DNA from: JACCWM01 sp040393065
GTDB taxonomy: Bacteria; Myxococcota_A; Bradymonadia; Bradymonadales; Bradymonadaceae
NCBI GenBank assembly: GCA_040393065.1
Contig: JBEBUW010000007.1
Coordinates: 1 to 64,000 of the forward strand
Direction of reading: 5' to 3'
DNA: 64,000 nt
Position 1 is the first letter of the stretch. Every line of letters begins with the position of its first letter. Made by a program: the position numbers and the translations under genes. Positions 1 through 6,809 of the stretch are shown piece by piece. The notes below the pieces were generated by a model. The model searched no databases, was not told the DNA's origin, and saw nothing but the letters and a program-made list of their open reading frames with translations.

Positions 1-110
1 TGGACCGGGCATCGACTTGCGTGGGTGGTTAAGCTGTGCAAGTGGACCGGGTATCGACTTGCGTGGGTGGTTAAGCGGTGCAAGTGGACCGGGTATCGAC
101 TTGCGTGCAA
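1..110. repeat. 42-bp tandem repeat array A (left-truncated by window edge)
   Basis: Three units with an exact 42-base period: the GAC in TGGACCGGG falls at 3, 45 and 87. Each unit carries ACCGGGYATCGACTTGC followed by GTGGGTGGTTAAGC. Units 2 and 3 have imperfect dyad symmetry, GCAAGTGGA against TCGACTTGC around a CCGGGTA loop. The reading frame containing GAC has in-frame TAA codons, so this looks non-coding. It lies 3' of nadK and continues beyond the window edge. The same unit recurs near 12.70 kb. Confidence 0.85.
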
Positions 111-148
111 GCGTGGAAATGAGTTTTTGGGGGCGGGGGGACTGTGTT

Positions 149-1045
149 TCAGGCGGTGCGGCGGATTTCCTGGAGGCCGTAGATCGGGAGGGAGGGGGCG
201 TTGGGGTCGACGGAGACGAGATCGCCGATGGTGAAGGGAAAGGAGGTGTGGGGGCCGTCGAGAAAGACGCGGCCGTCGCGCATGCGGGAGATGACTTCCA
301 TGGGTTCGGTGAGGGGTTGAATGCCTTTGAGGAAGCGGTAGCCGCCTTTTTTTGGCGGGTAGGGTTCGCGGACCAGGTACTGGAGGTTTTCGCTGTCGAA
401 GGGCAGGACGTAGCCGCCGGCGGAGCGGATGGCGCCGGTGGAGCCGGCCGGGGTGGAGATCCAGATGCCGCTGGAGGTTTGTTGTTCGAAGGGGTGTTCA
501 CCGACTTTGAGGAGGTAGTTGGAGACGGCGGCGGGGTTGGCGTTGGTGACCAGTACGTCGTTGAGGACGGGGAATCCGCAGCGTTGGCCGTTGATCTGGA
601 TGGAGAACCGGCGCAGTTGAACGGGCTGGATCTGGTTGGCGAGGATGTCGTCGATCAGGGCCGGGAAATCCCGGGCGGTGCCGGCGGAGAAAAAGCCGAC
701 GCTGCCTTCGGGATCGGAGTTGATGGCGAGCATGGGGGTGTGCTCGATGCGGTGGGAGAGGTCGAGCACGGTGCCGTCGCCGCCAACGGAGATGATCAGG
801 TCGTAGTCTGCGATGTGCTGGACATCGCCGCGGAAGATGCGCTCGTAGTGGAGGTTGCGGGCGTCGAGGTCCTGGCAGATTTTTTCAAGGCTCTGGTTGT
901 GGATGCGGTGTGAGTCGAGCAGGGAGCGGACGCTGACGTGGTTTTCGGCGAGCAGGCGGATGACGTCGGGGTCGGCTTCGTCGACGACGTATTGCTCGTA
1001 GCGGCTTTTTTTGTAGGTAACCAGGATTTTGGGAGAGGTTTTCAT
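149..1045 (-). CDS. nadK: NAD(+)/NADH kinase
   Basis: ATP-dependent (or polyphosphate-dependent) phosphorylation of NAD to NADP, cytoplasmic. The 298-residue product has the family signature ISVGGDGTVLDLS near residue 95, followed by the glycine-rich segment IWISTPAGSTGA that forms the NAD pocket. Length and motif order fit the family. The sequence is of the more divergent sort seen in delta-proteobacteria and in the mitochondrial NADK2 group, rather than the E. coli type. The reading frame is open 28 codons further upstream, but MKTSPKILVTYKK gives the usual N-terminus, so the start is placed there. The gene stands alone and is divergent from the SCP2 gene. Repeat array A lies just past its stop. 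Confidence 0.88.
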   Translation of the reverse strand: MKTSPKILVTYKKSRYEQYVVDEADPDVIRLLAENHVSVRSLLDSHRIHNQSLEKICQDLDARNLHYERIFRGDVQHIADYDLIISVGGDGTVLDLSHRIEHTPMLAINSDPEGSVGFFSAGTARDFPALIDDILANQIQPVQLRRFSIQINGQRCGFPVLNDVLVTNANPAAVSNYLLKVGEHPFEQQTSSGIWISTPAGSTGAIRSAGGYVLPFDSENLQYLVREPYPPKKGGYRFLKGIQPLTEPMEVISRMRDGRVFLDGPHTSFPFTIGDLVSVDPNAPSLPIYGLQEIRRTA

Positions 1046-1244
1046 TGCGGAAGCCGGATGGGAGAAGTGAAAAGAGGCCGGGTATGCAGAAGGTTGCTTA
1101 TAGATGGTGTGCTTGCGGGTAGCAATCACAGACCTTGCGTCGAGATTGGGTGCATGCTACCTAATCGGGCGCTGAAAAGCCTGTAGAATTCGTGCAATGA
1201 ATGATTGACTGGTAAGAAGTACATAAACTGCGTAAGGAGCGATT

Positions 1245-1577
1245 ATGTCTGAATTGAATGCAAAAACGATTTTTGAGGAAGTTCTTCCCGCAAAGTTGAG
1301 CCAGGATGCTTCGGCAGGCAAGGCTACCAATTCGGTGTATCAGTTCAATATCACCGGCGATAACGGTGGCAGCTGGACGCTGGATTTCACCAAAGATTCG
1401 GATTTTGTATCGGCCGGTGAGAGCGATGCCGCGGATTGCACGGTAACGATGACGGACAGCGATTTTGTGGACATGTGGGAAGGCCGTCTTTCGGGCGTGC
1501 AGGCTTTCATGATGAACAAGATCAAAATTGCCGGCAACATGGCGCTGGCGATGAAGTTGCAGGATTTCATCGGATAA
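1245..1577 (+). CDS. SCP-2 sterol-transfer domain protein
   Basis: A 110-residue single-domain protein of the SCP2 family, which binds lipids or acyl-CoA in a hydrophobic tunnel. Visible family features are the N-terminal helix (AKTIFEEVLPAKL), the beta strands around YQFNITGD and GGSWTLDF, the DCTVTMTDSDFVDMWEGR segment, and the closing pattern KIKIAGNMALAMKLQDF. The start has a good ribosome site, AAGGAG at 1234-1239. The following gene encodes a CoA-ester racemase/transferase, so a role in branched-chain or sterol-like lipid metabolism is plausible. That functional link is an inference. Confidence 0.88.
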   Translation: MSELNAKTIFEEVLPAKLSQDASAGKATNSVYQFNITGDNGGSWTLDFTKDSDFVSAGESDAADCTVTMTDSDFVDMWEGRLSGVQAFMMNKIKIAGNMALAMKLQDFIG

Positions 1578-1703
1578 TTTCGGTAAGGATGCGGCCTGTG
1601 GGCCGTGTATTTATGTGAAATGCAGGATCGAAGGCGCGTTTGGAAGTGATTCCGAACGCGTTTTTTGATCGTGGCGTGGAAAACGTTTGTGGAGGGTAGA
1701 GCG

Positions 1704-2894
1704 ATGCATGATCAAAAGGCGTGGGAGCAGCCGCTGGGCGGGATTCGAGTGCTGGATTTGACGCGGTTGTTGCCGGGGCCGTTTTGCAGTCTGTTGCTGG
1801 CGGATCTGGGCGCGGATGTGTTGAAGATCGAGGAGCCGGGCGGCGGAGATTATGCGCGTTATTACCCGCCGATGGTGGATAATGTGGGGACGTTTTTTGC
1901 GTCGTTGAATCGTAACAAGCGCTCGATGACGCTGAATTTGAAGGAGGAGCGCGGTATGGCGTTGCTTTTGCAGCTGGTGGAGCGCGCGGACGTATTGATC
2001 GAATCGTTTCGGCCGGGGGTGATGGAGCGGCTGGGTGTGGGGTATGAGGCGTTGCGGGCGAAAAATCCAGAGCTGATTTATTGCTCGATTTCGGGCTACG
2101 GGCAGAGCGGGGCGCTGCGGACGCGGGCCGGGCATGATTTGAATTTTATGGCACTTTCCGGGGTGCTGGAGCAGACGGGGCTGGCGGGTGAAGCGCCGGT
2201 GGTGCCGGGGTTTCAGCTTGCGGACATTGCGGGCGGGGCGATGTATGCGGCGTTCGGGATTGTGGCGCAGTTGTATCGGATGGAGCGTGCACGGACTGCG
2301 GGTGGTGCGGCGGTGGAGGGGTGTCATCTGGATATCAGTATGGCGGAAGGTGCGTTGTCGTTTCATCTGCCGGTGCAGGCCGGGCAGAGCGGCGGGGTGC
2401 AGGCGCGGCGCGGGGAGGAAATGCTGACGGGCGGGGTGCCGTCGTATGGCGTGTATGAAACGCAGGATGGGAAGTATCTGGCGGTGGCGGCGCTGGAGCC
2501 AAAGTTCTGGCACGGGTTTGTGGCGGCGATCGGTGCGCCGGAGCTTGCGCAGAGCGGGCTTGTGACGGGGGAGGAGGGCGACAAGGTGCGGGCGCAGATC
2601 GCGGCGATTTTGAAGACGCGCACACGGGATGCCTGGGCGGCGGTGTTTTCGGGGCTGGATCTGTGTGTGGAGCCTGTTTTGACGCCGCAGGAAGCGTTTG
2701 AGTCGGAGTTGTTCCGGGCACGTGCGATGTTTTTTGAGTTGAACGGAATCCGGCAGACGCGCCTGCCGCTGACGCCAGAGGGGCTGGAGCACAGGGCGCC
2801 GCCGGAGTTGGGGGAACATACGGACGAGGTGTTGCAGGAGCTTGGTCTGGGTACTTCCGAAATCGCAGAACTGCGCGGTGCCCGGGTTGTGTAA
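1704..2894 (+). CDS. alpha-methylacyl-CoA racemase / family III CoA transferase
   Basis: A 396-residue CaiB/BaiF family protein. The N-terminus (GIRVLDLTRLLPGPFCS, then LADLGADVLKIE) is the typical family III Rossmann opening. GHDLNFMALSGVLEQTG and QLADIAGGAMYA match the segments holding the catalytic His and Asp of alpha-methylacyl-CoA racemase, which favours racemase over transferase. It would epimerise 2-methyl branched acyl-CoAs before beta-oxidation. The frame is open 13 codons upstream, but the ATG at 1704 has GGAGGG at 1691-1696, so that start is chosen. It is on the same strand as the SCP2 gene with a gap of about 126 bp. The stop is 18 bp from the convergent SnoaL-like gene. Confidence 0.88.
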   Translation: MHDQKAWEQPLGGIRVLDLTRLLPGPFCSLLLADLGADVLKIEEPGGGDYARYYPPMVDNVGTFFASLNRNKRSMTLNLKEERGMALLLQLVERADVLIESFRPGVMERLGVGYEALRAKNPELIYCSISGYGQSGALRTRAGHDLNFMALSGVLEQTGLAGEAPVVPGFQLADIAGGAMYAAFGIVAQLYRMERARTAGGAAVEGCHLDISMAEGALSFHLPVQAGQSGGVQARRGEEMLTGGVPSYGVYETQDGKYLAVAALEPKFWHGFVAAIGAPELAQSGLVTGEEGDKVRAQIAAILKTRTRDAWAAVFSGLDLCVEPVLTPQEAFESELFRARAMFFELNGIRQTRLPLTPEGLEHRAPPELGEHTDEVLQELGLGTSEIAELRGARVV

Positions 2895-2912
2895 TGAGGG
2901 GGTGCGTCGTGC

Positions 2913-3380
2913 TCAGACGCCGGGTTGCAGGGGAAGTTCGGGCACGTAGGGCGATGGGATCTGGAGTTGGTCGTAGATTCCTCGCAGGCCGGTGTTGGGT
3001 TGGGGTTCGACGTCGAACGCGGTGATCTGCTCGTTGATGATGGTCAGGGTGGGGTATTCTCTGTCGAGTTTGAAATGTTTGTGGGTGGGCTCGACGGGGA
3101 CTCCCGAGGCCAGCGTGAGGGGGCCATCGTGTGTTCCGGACATCTGGATGGTGAGCCAGGCGCCCTGGTGGAGTAATTCGATATCGTGGGGATCGAGGGA
3201 GAAGTCGGAGAAAGCTTCGTAGAGCGATTGGATGACTTCGAGGAATTCGTATTTGTCCAGGGGTTCGCTCGTCCATCCGGTGGCCTGGAAGTCGTCGGCC
3301 AGGAAGCTTTCGGCCCATTCCAGTTGATTGGTCTGAAGAGCGCGGAAGAAATTTTTTGCGATATCAAACGGCAACGGCAT
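2913..3380 (-). CDS. SnoaL-like / NTF2-fold protein
   Basis: A 155-residue protein with the cone-shaped NTF2/SnoaL pattern: an N-terminal helical pair (FFRALQTNQLEWAESFLADDF), the strand TGWTSEPLDKYEF, and later strands with GAWLTIQMSGTHDG and NEQITAFDVE. Members include ester cyclases, epoxide hydrolases and many proteins of unknown role, so the substrate cannot be named. The start at 3380 is preceded by AGGAG with an 8-base spacer. An ATG two codons earlier is too close to that site. No signal peptide or membrane segment is visible. It is convergent with the CoA racemase gene. Confidence 0.7.
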   Translation of the reverse strand: MPLPFDIAKNFFRALQTNQLEWAESFLADDFQATGWTSEPLDKYEFLEVIQSLYEAFSDFSLDPHDIELLHQGAWLTIQMSGTHDGPLTLASGVPVEPTHKHFKLDREYPTLTIINEQITAFDVEPQPNTGLRGIYDQLQIPSPYVPELPLQPGV

Positions 3381-3674
3381 GGTCATTTCTCCTGCAGCGA
3401 AACGCATTGCGTCGTGAGTGCTTTGTGACCGGTGCGTAGGGCTTCGAAATATGCGCCGGTCGGGTAACTGCTTGAAATATAAACACGTGTGGAAAATGCC
3501 CGTGTGCAGGGTGCTTTCGGAAGTGCGGAGGGCGAAAGAATCTGGTTGTTATCGCGGCTTTTCCGGGTAGGTTAGCGGCGCACAGCTTTTGGAAGCTTTC
3601 GGCAAATCGTGTCGTGAATGGTTGGAATGTATTGGATGGATTGTGTGGAGCTTTATACCTGACGAGGGATGAAA

Positions 3675-4376
3675 ATGAGATTGGATGAGGGACGCGGGCA
3701 GATGCGTGTTGGCATCTGTTGCTTGCTGGCTGTTCTGTCTGGAACGGCAGGTTGTTCCGAAGAAAAGAGTGTGGAAAGCACCGAGCCTTTGCATGTGGCG
3801 CAGGCTGCCTTTCTGTCGTCGGGCACGAGTCAGTCCGAAAAGGAGATGTACGAGCGCCGCGGGCCGATACTGGAGACGGATGAGCCTTTGCTGGTGGAAA
3901 CGCGCGAGGCTCCCACACCTTTTGTGATGAAGATCGACTGGGAGGAGGCGAATTCCTACGATCGGATCGATTCCAGCCTCCTTTCTTCCGAGGCTGCGTC
4001 GCAACTCGCCGAGCTTCCTCTGCCGGTGCTGCTGCCCGGGACGGAGGGCTTTCTGAAGCATGCGGTCGCGGTGACCGATGAGAACTGGTACACGGTGACG
4101 TCGAATTACGATTATCATGGCGTGGTGGTGCAGTCTTCTCGCATCGGGTTTGCGTATGACGGGCCGAATGGTCGCGAGGTTGAAGAGCGGTTGGTCGAGA
4201 ATGACTTTCAGGTTTCTCGCGCTTCGCTGATCGCGTCGGTGACGTTCCCGGCGTTTGGGCTGGTGTACACGATCGAGGTCATTTGTGAGGCTCCTGACGT
4301 CGATCCGCGTTGTACCGAGGATGACTATGTCCTTTCGCTGGCGAACGCGATGCGCATTGCAGGAGGTGCACCATGA
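3675..4376 (+). CDS. hypothetical lipoprotein upstream of M23 peptidase
   Basis: About 233 residues with a lipoprotein signal: hydrophobic stretch VGICCLLAVLSG followed by lipobox SGTAGC, so it is probably lipidated and anchored in the envelope. The rest has no motif I recognise. It contains acidic segments and the C-terminal pair ICEAPDVDPRC. Start choice is uncertain. ATG 3675 has GAGGG six bases upstream, while ATG 3702 gives a more typical short n-region (MRVGICC). The stop overlaps the next start as ATGA, so translation is probably coupled to the M23-SLH protein. A shared role at the cell surface is an inference. Confidence 0.75.
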   Translation: MRLDEGRGQMRVGICCLLAVLSGTAGCSEEKSVESTEPLHVAQAAFLSSGTSQSEKEMYERRGPILETDEPLLVETREAPTPFVMKIDWEEANSYDRIDSSLLSSEAASQLAELPLPVLLPGTEGFLKHAVAVTDENWYTVTSNYDYHGVVVQSSRIGFAYDGPNGREVEERLVENDFQVSRASLIASVTFPAFGLVYTIEVICEAPDVDPRCTEDDYVLSLANAMRIAGGAP

Positions 4377-6010
4377 GACATCTTTCTGTTGTAGCAACTT
4401 TTGTGATGCTGGTGCTGGGCATGGCTGCGATGGATGCGGCTTCGGTCTCGGCGCAGACGTTTACGTATCGGCCGGCGGGTGAGCTGGTGCCGGGTAGTGG
4501 GCGGGGCCGCGTAGATCATACGGTGTATGTGCCGGGCATGCGGTTTCCGCTTGAGAAGGGGCCGGCATTTGCGAACTCGCAGGTTTACGGCCGCGGCGGT
4601 ATGCACGGCGGTGGCGGCGGGCAGTGCGATAGTCAGAACTATTCGTATCCGTGGCGCGATAACTATTGCGAGACCAGAAGCTGGTCGGTGCCGATGTGTC
4701 CGGGTGGTAAAGGTCATCAGGGGCAGGATATCCGGCCGGCGACGTGTAAGAAGGATGTGCATAAGGCCGTGGCGTCGGTGGATGGCACGATTTCGAGCAT
4801 TTCGGGCTATGTCGTATATTTGCGCGCTGCCGATGGCACGAATCATCGTTATATGCACATGTCCAAAGTGGCGGTGAAAACGGGTCAGAAGGTCAAAAAA
4901 GGCCAGCTGATGGGGTACGTTTCGAACTACATGGGAACGACGCCGACGACGATTCACTTGCATTACGATATTCAGAGAAATGGTCAGTTTATCCCGCCGT
5001 ATATGTCGCTTGTGCGTGCGTATGAGGCGTTGATGGGCACCAATACGCCGCCTCAACCTCCGCCGCCGCCTCCGCCGCCCCCGCCGACTCCGGGTGGATG
5101 TGTGCCGACGGCAGCCGGTGGCGCTGTGAACTCCTTGTTTAAGGATTTTCCGCCGGGGCAGACGGGCTACAAGGAAGCAGAGATTTTGTATCGGGCCAAT
5201 ATTACAACGGGATGTCAGTCGTCGCCGTTGATGTTTTGTCCGAACTGCAAGACGACGCGTCGTCAGATGATTGTTTTCCTGGCGCGGGCAGCCAAGCTGA
5301 ACACTTCAAATCCTCCGACGAAGGCCACGTTCTCGGACGTTCCGGTGGGTGCGTCAGGTTTTGCAGAGGTCGAGGCTGCTTATAGGGCAGGGATAACGAC
5401 GGGGTGTTCGACTGGAAAGTTCTGCCCGGACAACACGATTACGCGTGCTCAGGCGGCTGCGATGGTACGTCGCGCGATGAAATGGCCGCAGGTTTCGCCG
5501 ACGAAGGCGCGCTTTAAGGACGTGCCGACCAGTGCTGCGCATTTCCGTGATATTGAGACGATTGCCGATCGTTGCGTAACGGGTGGTTGCGGTGCGGATT
5601 CGTTCTGTCCGGCTTCGGAACTGACGCGCGGGCAGGCGGCGGTGTTTATTGCGCGTGCGTTCAATCTGGAGAATATCAATGCGTGCTCGGTGCGGCCGAA
5701 TGTGGCTGCTGCGGCGAGTGCTCCGATTACGGAGGAGAGTGCGCAGCAGGATTCGAGCGAGGACCTGGGGCCGGCTCCGGGCGCTGAGGCGCAGGAACCG
5801 GCTGTGAATCCGGGCGGTGGTGGCTCGGGTGGTGGATCACAGAATGGTGGTTCTCAGGGCGCATCGGGTACGCAGGTGACGAGCTCGGGTTCGTGCAGTA
5901 TGGTTGCTACGGCGGCTGATACGGACAGTGGCAAAGCCAGCGGAATGTTGTTGCTGCTGGGAATGGCTGCGCTGGTAATTCGGCGAAGCGTTGCAGGGCG
6001 TTCGCGCTGA
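4373..6010 (+). CDS. M23-family metallopeptidase with SLH repeats and C-terminal sorting tail
   Basis: A 545-residue exported protein. Residues 1-27 look like a signal peptide ending near SVSAQ. An M23/LytM-type domain spans about residues 100-205, with metal and active-site elements GHQGQD, HRYMHMS and IHLHYD. Ten consecutive prolines near residue 230 form a spacer. Three SLH-like modules follow (each with FxDVP or DFPPG openings and a GITTGC-type loop) and carry extra cysteines. A Gly/Ser-rich stretch then leads to a tail with Cys, a hydrophobic segment (MLLLLGMAALVI) and RRS, resembling MYXO-CTERM sorting signals. M23 enzymes cut peptidoglycan cross-bridges or act as degenerate envelope factors. 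The RBS AGGAGGTG at 4361-4368 is strong. Confidence 0.85.
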   Translation: MRHLSVVATFVMLVLGMAAMDAASVSAQTFTYRPAGELVPGSGRGRVDHTVYVPGMRFPLEKGPAFANSQVYGRGGMHGGGGGQCDSQNYSYPWRDNYCETRSWSVPMCPGGKGHQGQDIRPATCKKDVHKAVASVDGTISSISGYVVYLRAADGTNHRYMHMSKVAVKTGQKVKKGQLMGYVSNYMGTTPTTIHLHYDIQRNGQFIPPYMSLVRAYEALMGTNTPPQPPPPPPPPPPTPGGCVPTAAGGAVNSLFKDFPPGQTGYKEAEILYRANITTGCQSSPLMFCPNCKTTRRQMIVFLARAAKLNTSNPPTKATFSDVPVGASGFAEVEAAYRAGITTGCSTGKFCPDNTITRAQAAAMVRRAMKWPQVSPTKARFKDVPTSAAHFRDIETIADRCVTGGCGADSFCPASELTRGQAAVFIARAFNLENINACSVRPNVAAAASAPITEESAQQDSSEDLGPAPGAEAQEPAVNPGGGGSGGGSQNGGSQGASGTQVTSSGSCSMVATAADTDSGKASGMLLLLGMAALVIRRSVAGRSR

Positions 6011-6049
6011 AGTGAATTTTTAAGCCATTGATGTGATGTAGTTTTAGAG

Positions 6050-6085
6050 AATCCGCGGTGTGCCAGGCATGCCGCGGATTTTTTG
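6050..6085 (+). terminator. Rho-independent terminator after the M23-SLH gene
   Basis: Perfect stem AATCCGCGG / CCGCGGATT around a 13-base loop, followed by a run of T (6079-6084). Confidence 0.85.
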
Positions 6086-6229
6086 TGATTTCAAGATAGG
6101 TGGAATGAGGAAGTGATCTTTACAAAGTGTGGGCAGAAAAAATCGTTGCGCGTGTAGCTTTTTCGTGTTCAGCAACGTACCGTTACGGGGTTGTATGTAC
6201 TGGCAGTAATAACTTGAAGAGAGGTTGTT

Positions 6230-6604
6230 GTGGGAAAGTATATTATTAAAAAATCAAAGAACGATGGATTTCATTTTAATCTGATGGCGACGAACGGTCA
6301 GGTGATTGCATCGAGTGAGATTTATAATTCGCTTGATAGTTGCAAAAAGGGCATTGCGAGTGTGGCAAAAAATGCTCCGATTGCGAATCTTGAGGACCAG
6401 ACCGTAGAGGGTTTCGAGCAGGTGACGAATCCGAAATTTGAGCTGTACGAGGATAAATCTCAGGAAACTCGTTTTCGGTTGAAGGCCAGAAATGGTGAGA
6501 TCATTGCCGTGAGTCAGGGCTATAAATCGAAGGCCAGTTGTCTGAATGGCATTGAGTCGGTGCGAAAGAATGCTGTCGAGCCAGAGCTGGAGATGGCCGA
6601 ATAA
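6230..6604 (+). CDS. DUF1508 (YegP/UPF0339) protein with two repeats
   Basis: 124 residues made of two tandem DUF1508 units. The first begins KYIIKKSKNDGFHFNL and the second PKFELYEDKSQETRFRL; both continue with an A/T-x-NGxxIAxSxxY pattern and a SCxxGIxSVxKNA helix. The family is small, cytoplasmic and of unknown biochemical role. The start is GTG at 6230 with AAGAGAGG at 6217-6224. The gene is monocistronic, lying between two strong terminators. Confidence 0.87.
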   Translation: MGKYIIKKSKNDGFHFNLMATNGQVIASSEIYNSLDSCKKGIASVAKNAPIANLEDQTVEGFEQVTNPKFELYEDKSQETRFRLKARNGEIIAVSQGYKSKASCLNGIESVRKNAVEPELEMAE

Positions 6605-6634
6605 AGGATTGTTGATTGGATTGATTTTGCAGAG

Positions 6635-6672
6635 TCCGCCAGGCACCCGGGAAAGTGTCTGGCGGATTTTTT
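6635..6672 (+). terminator. Rho-independent terminator after the DUF1508 gene
   Basis: Twelve-base stem TCCGCCAGGCAC / GTGTCTGGCGGA (one G-U pair) with a short loop, followed by six T residues. Confidence 0.9.
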
Positions 6673-6809
6673 GTTTTTGATGGGCTGCGATCCCTGATGA
6701 GTAGATAGAAAGAAGTTGTTGAAAATCGGGTAAGAGGCGATGTTACATGCGTAAAGATGCTTTGAGGAACGACTGGTTCGTGAATGGAAATCTGTTTTAG
6801 GACGAAATT

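Noticed and set aside
17..913. 298-residue plus-strand open frame opposite nadK
   Set aside because: It is the antisense shadow of nadK, very rich in Gly, Val and Asp, with no motif; nadK on the minus strand has clear family signatures.
3381..3674. Possible small genes in the gap between the SnoaL-like and lipoprotein genes
   Set aside because: Open frames here lack ribosome sites or family similarity. The region is best seen as a divergent promoter region; I see no repeat or hairpin of note.
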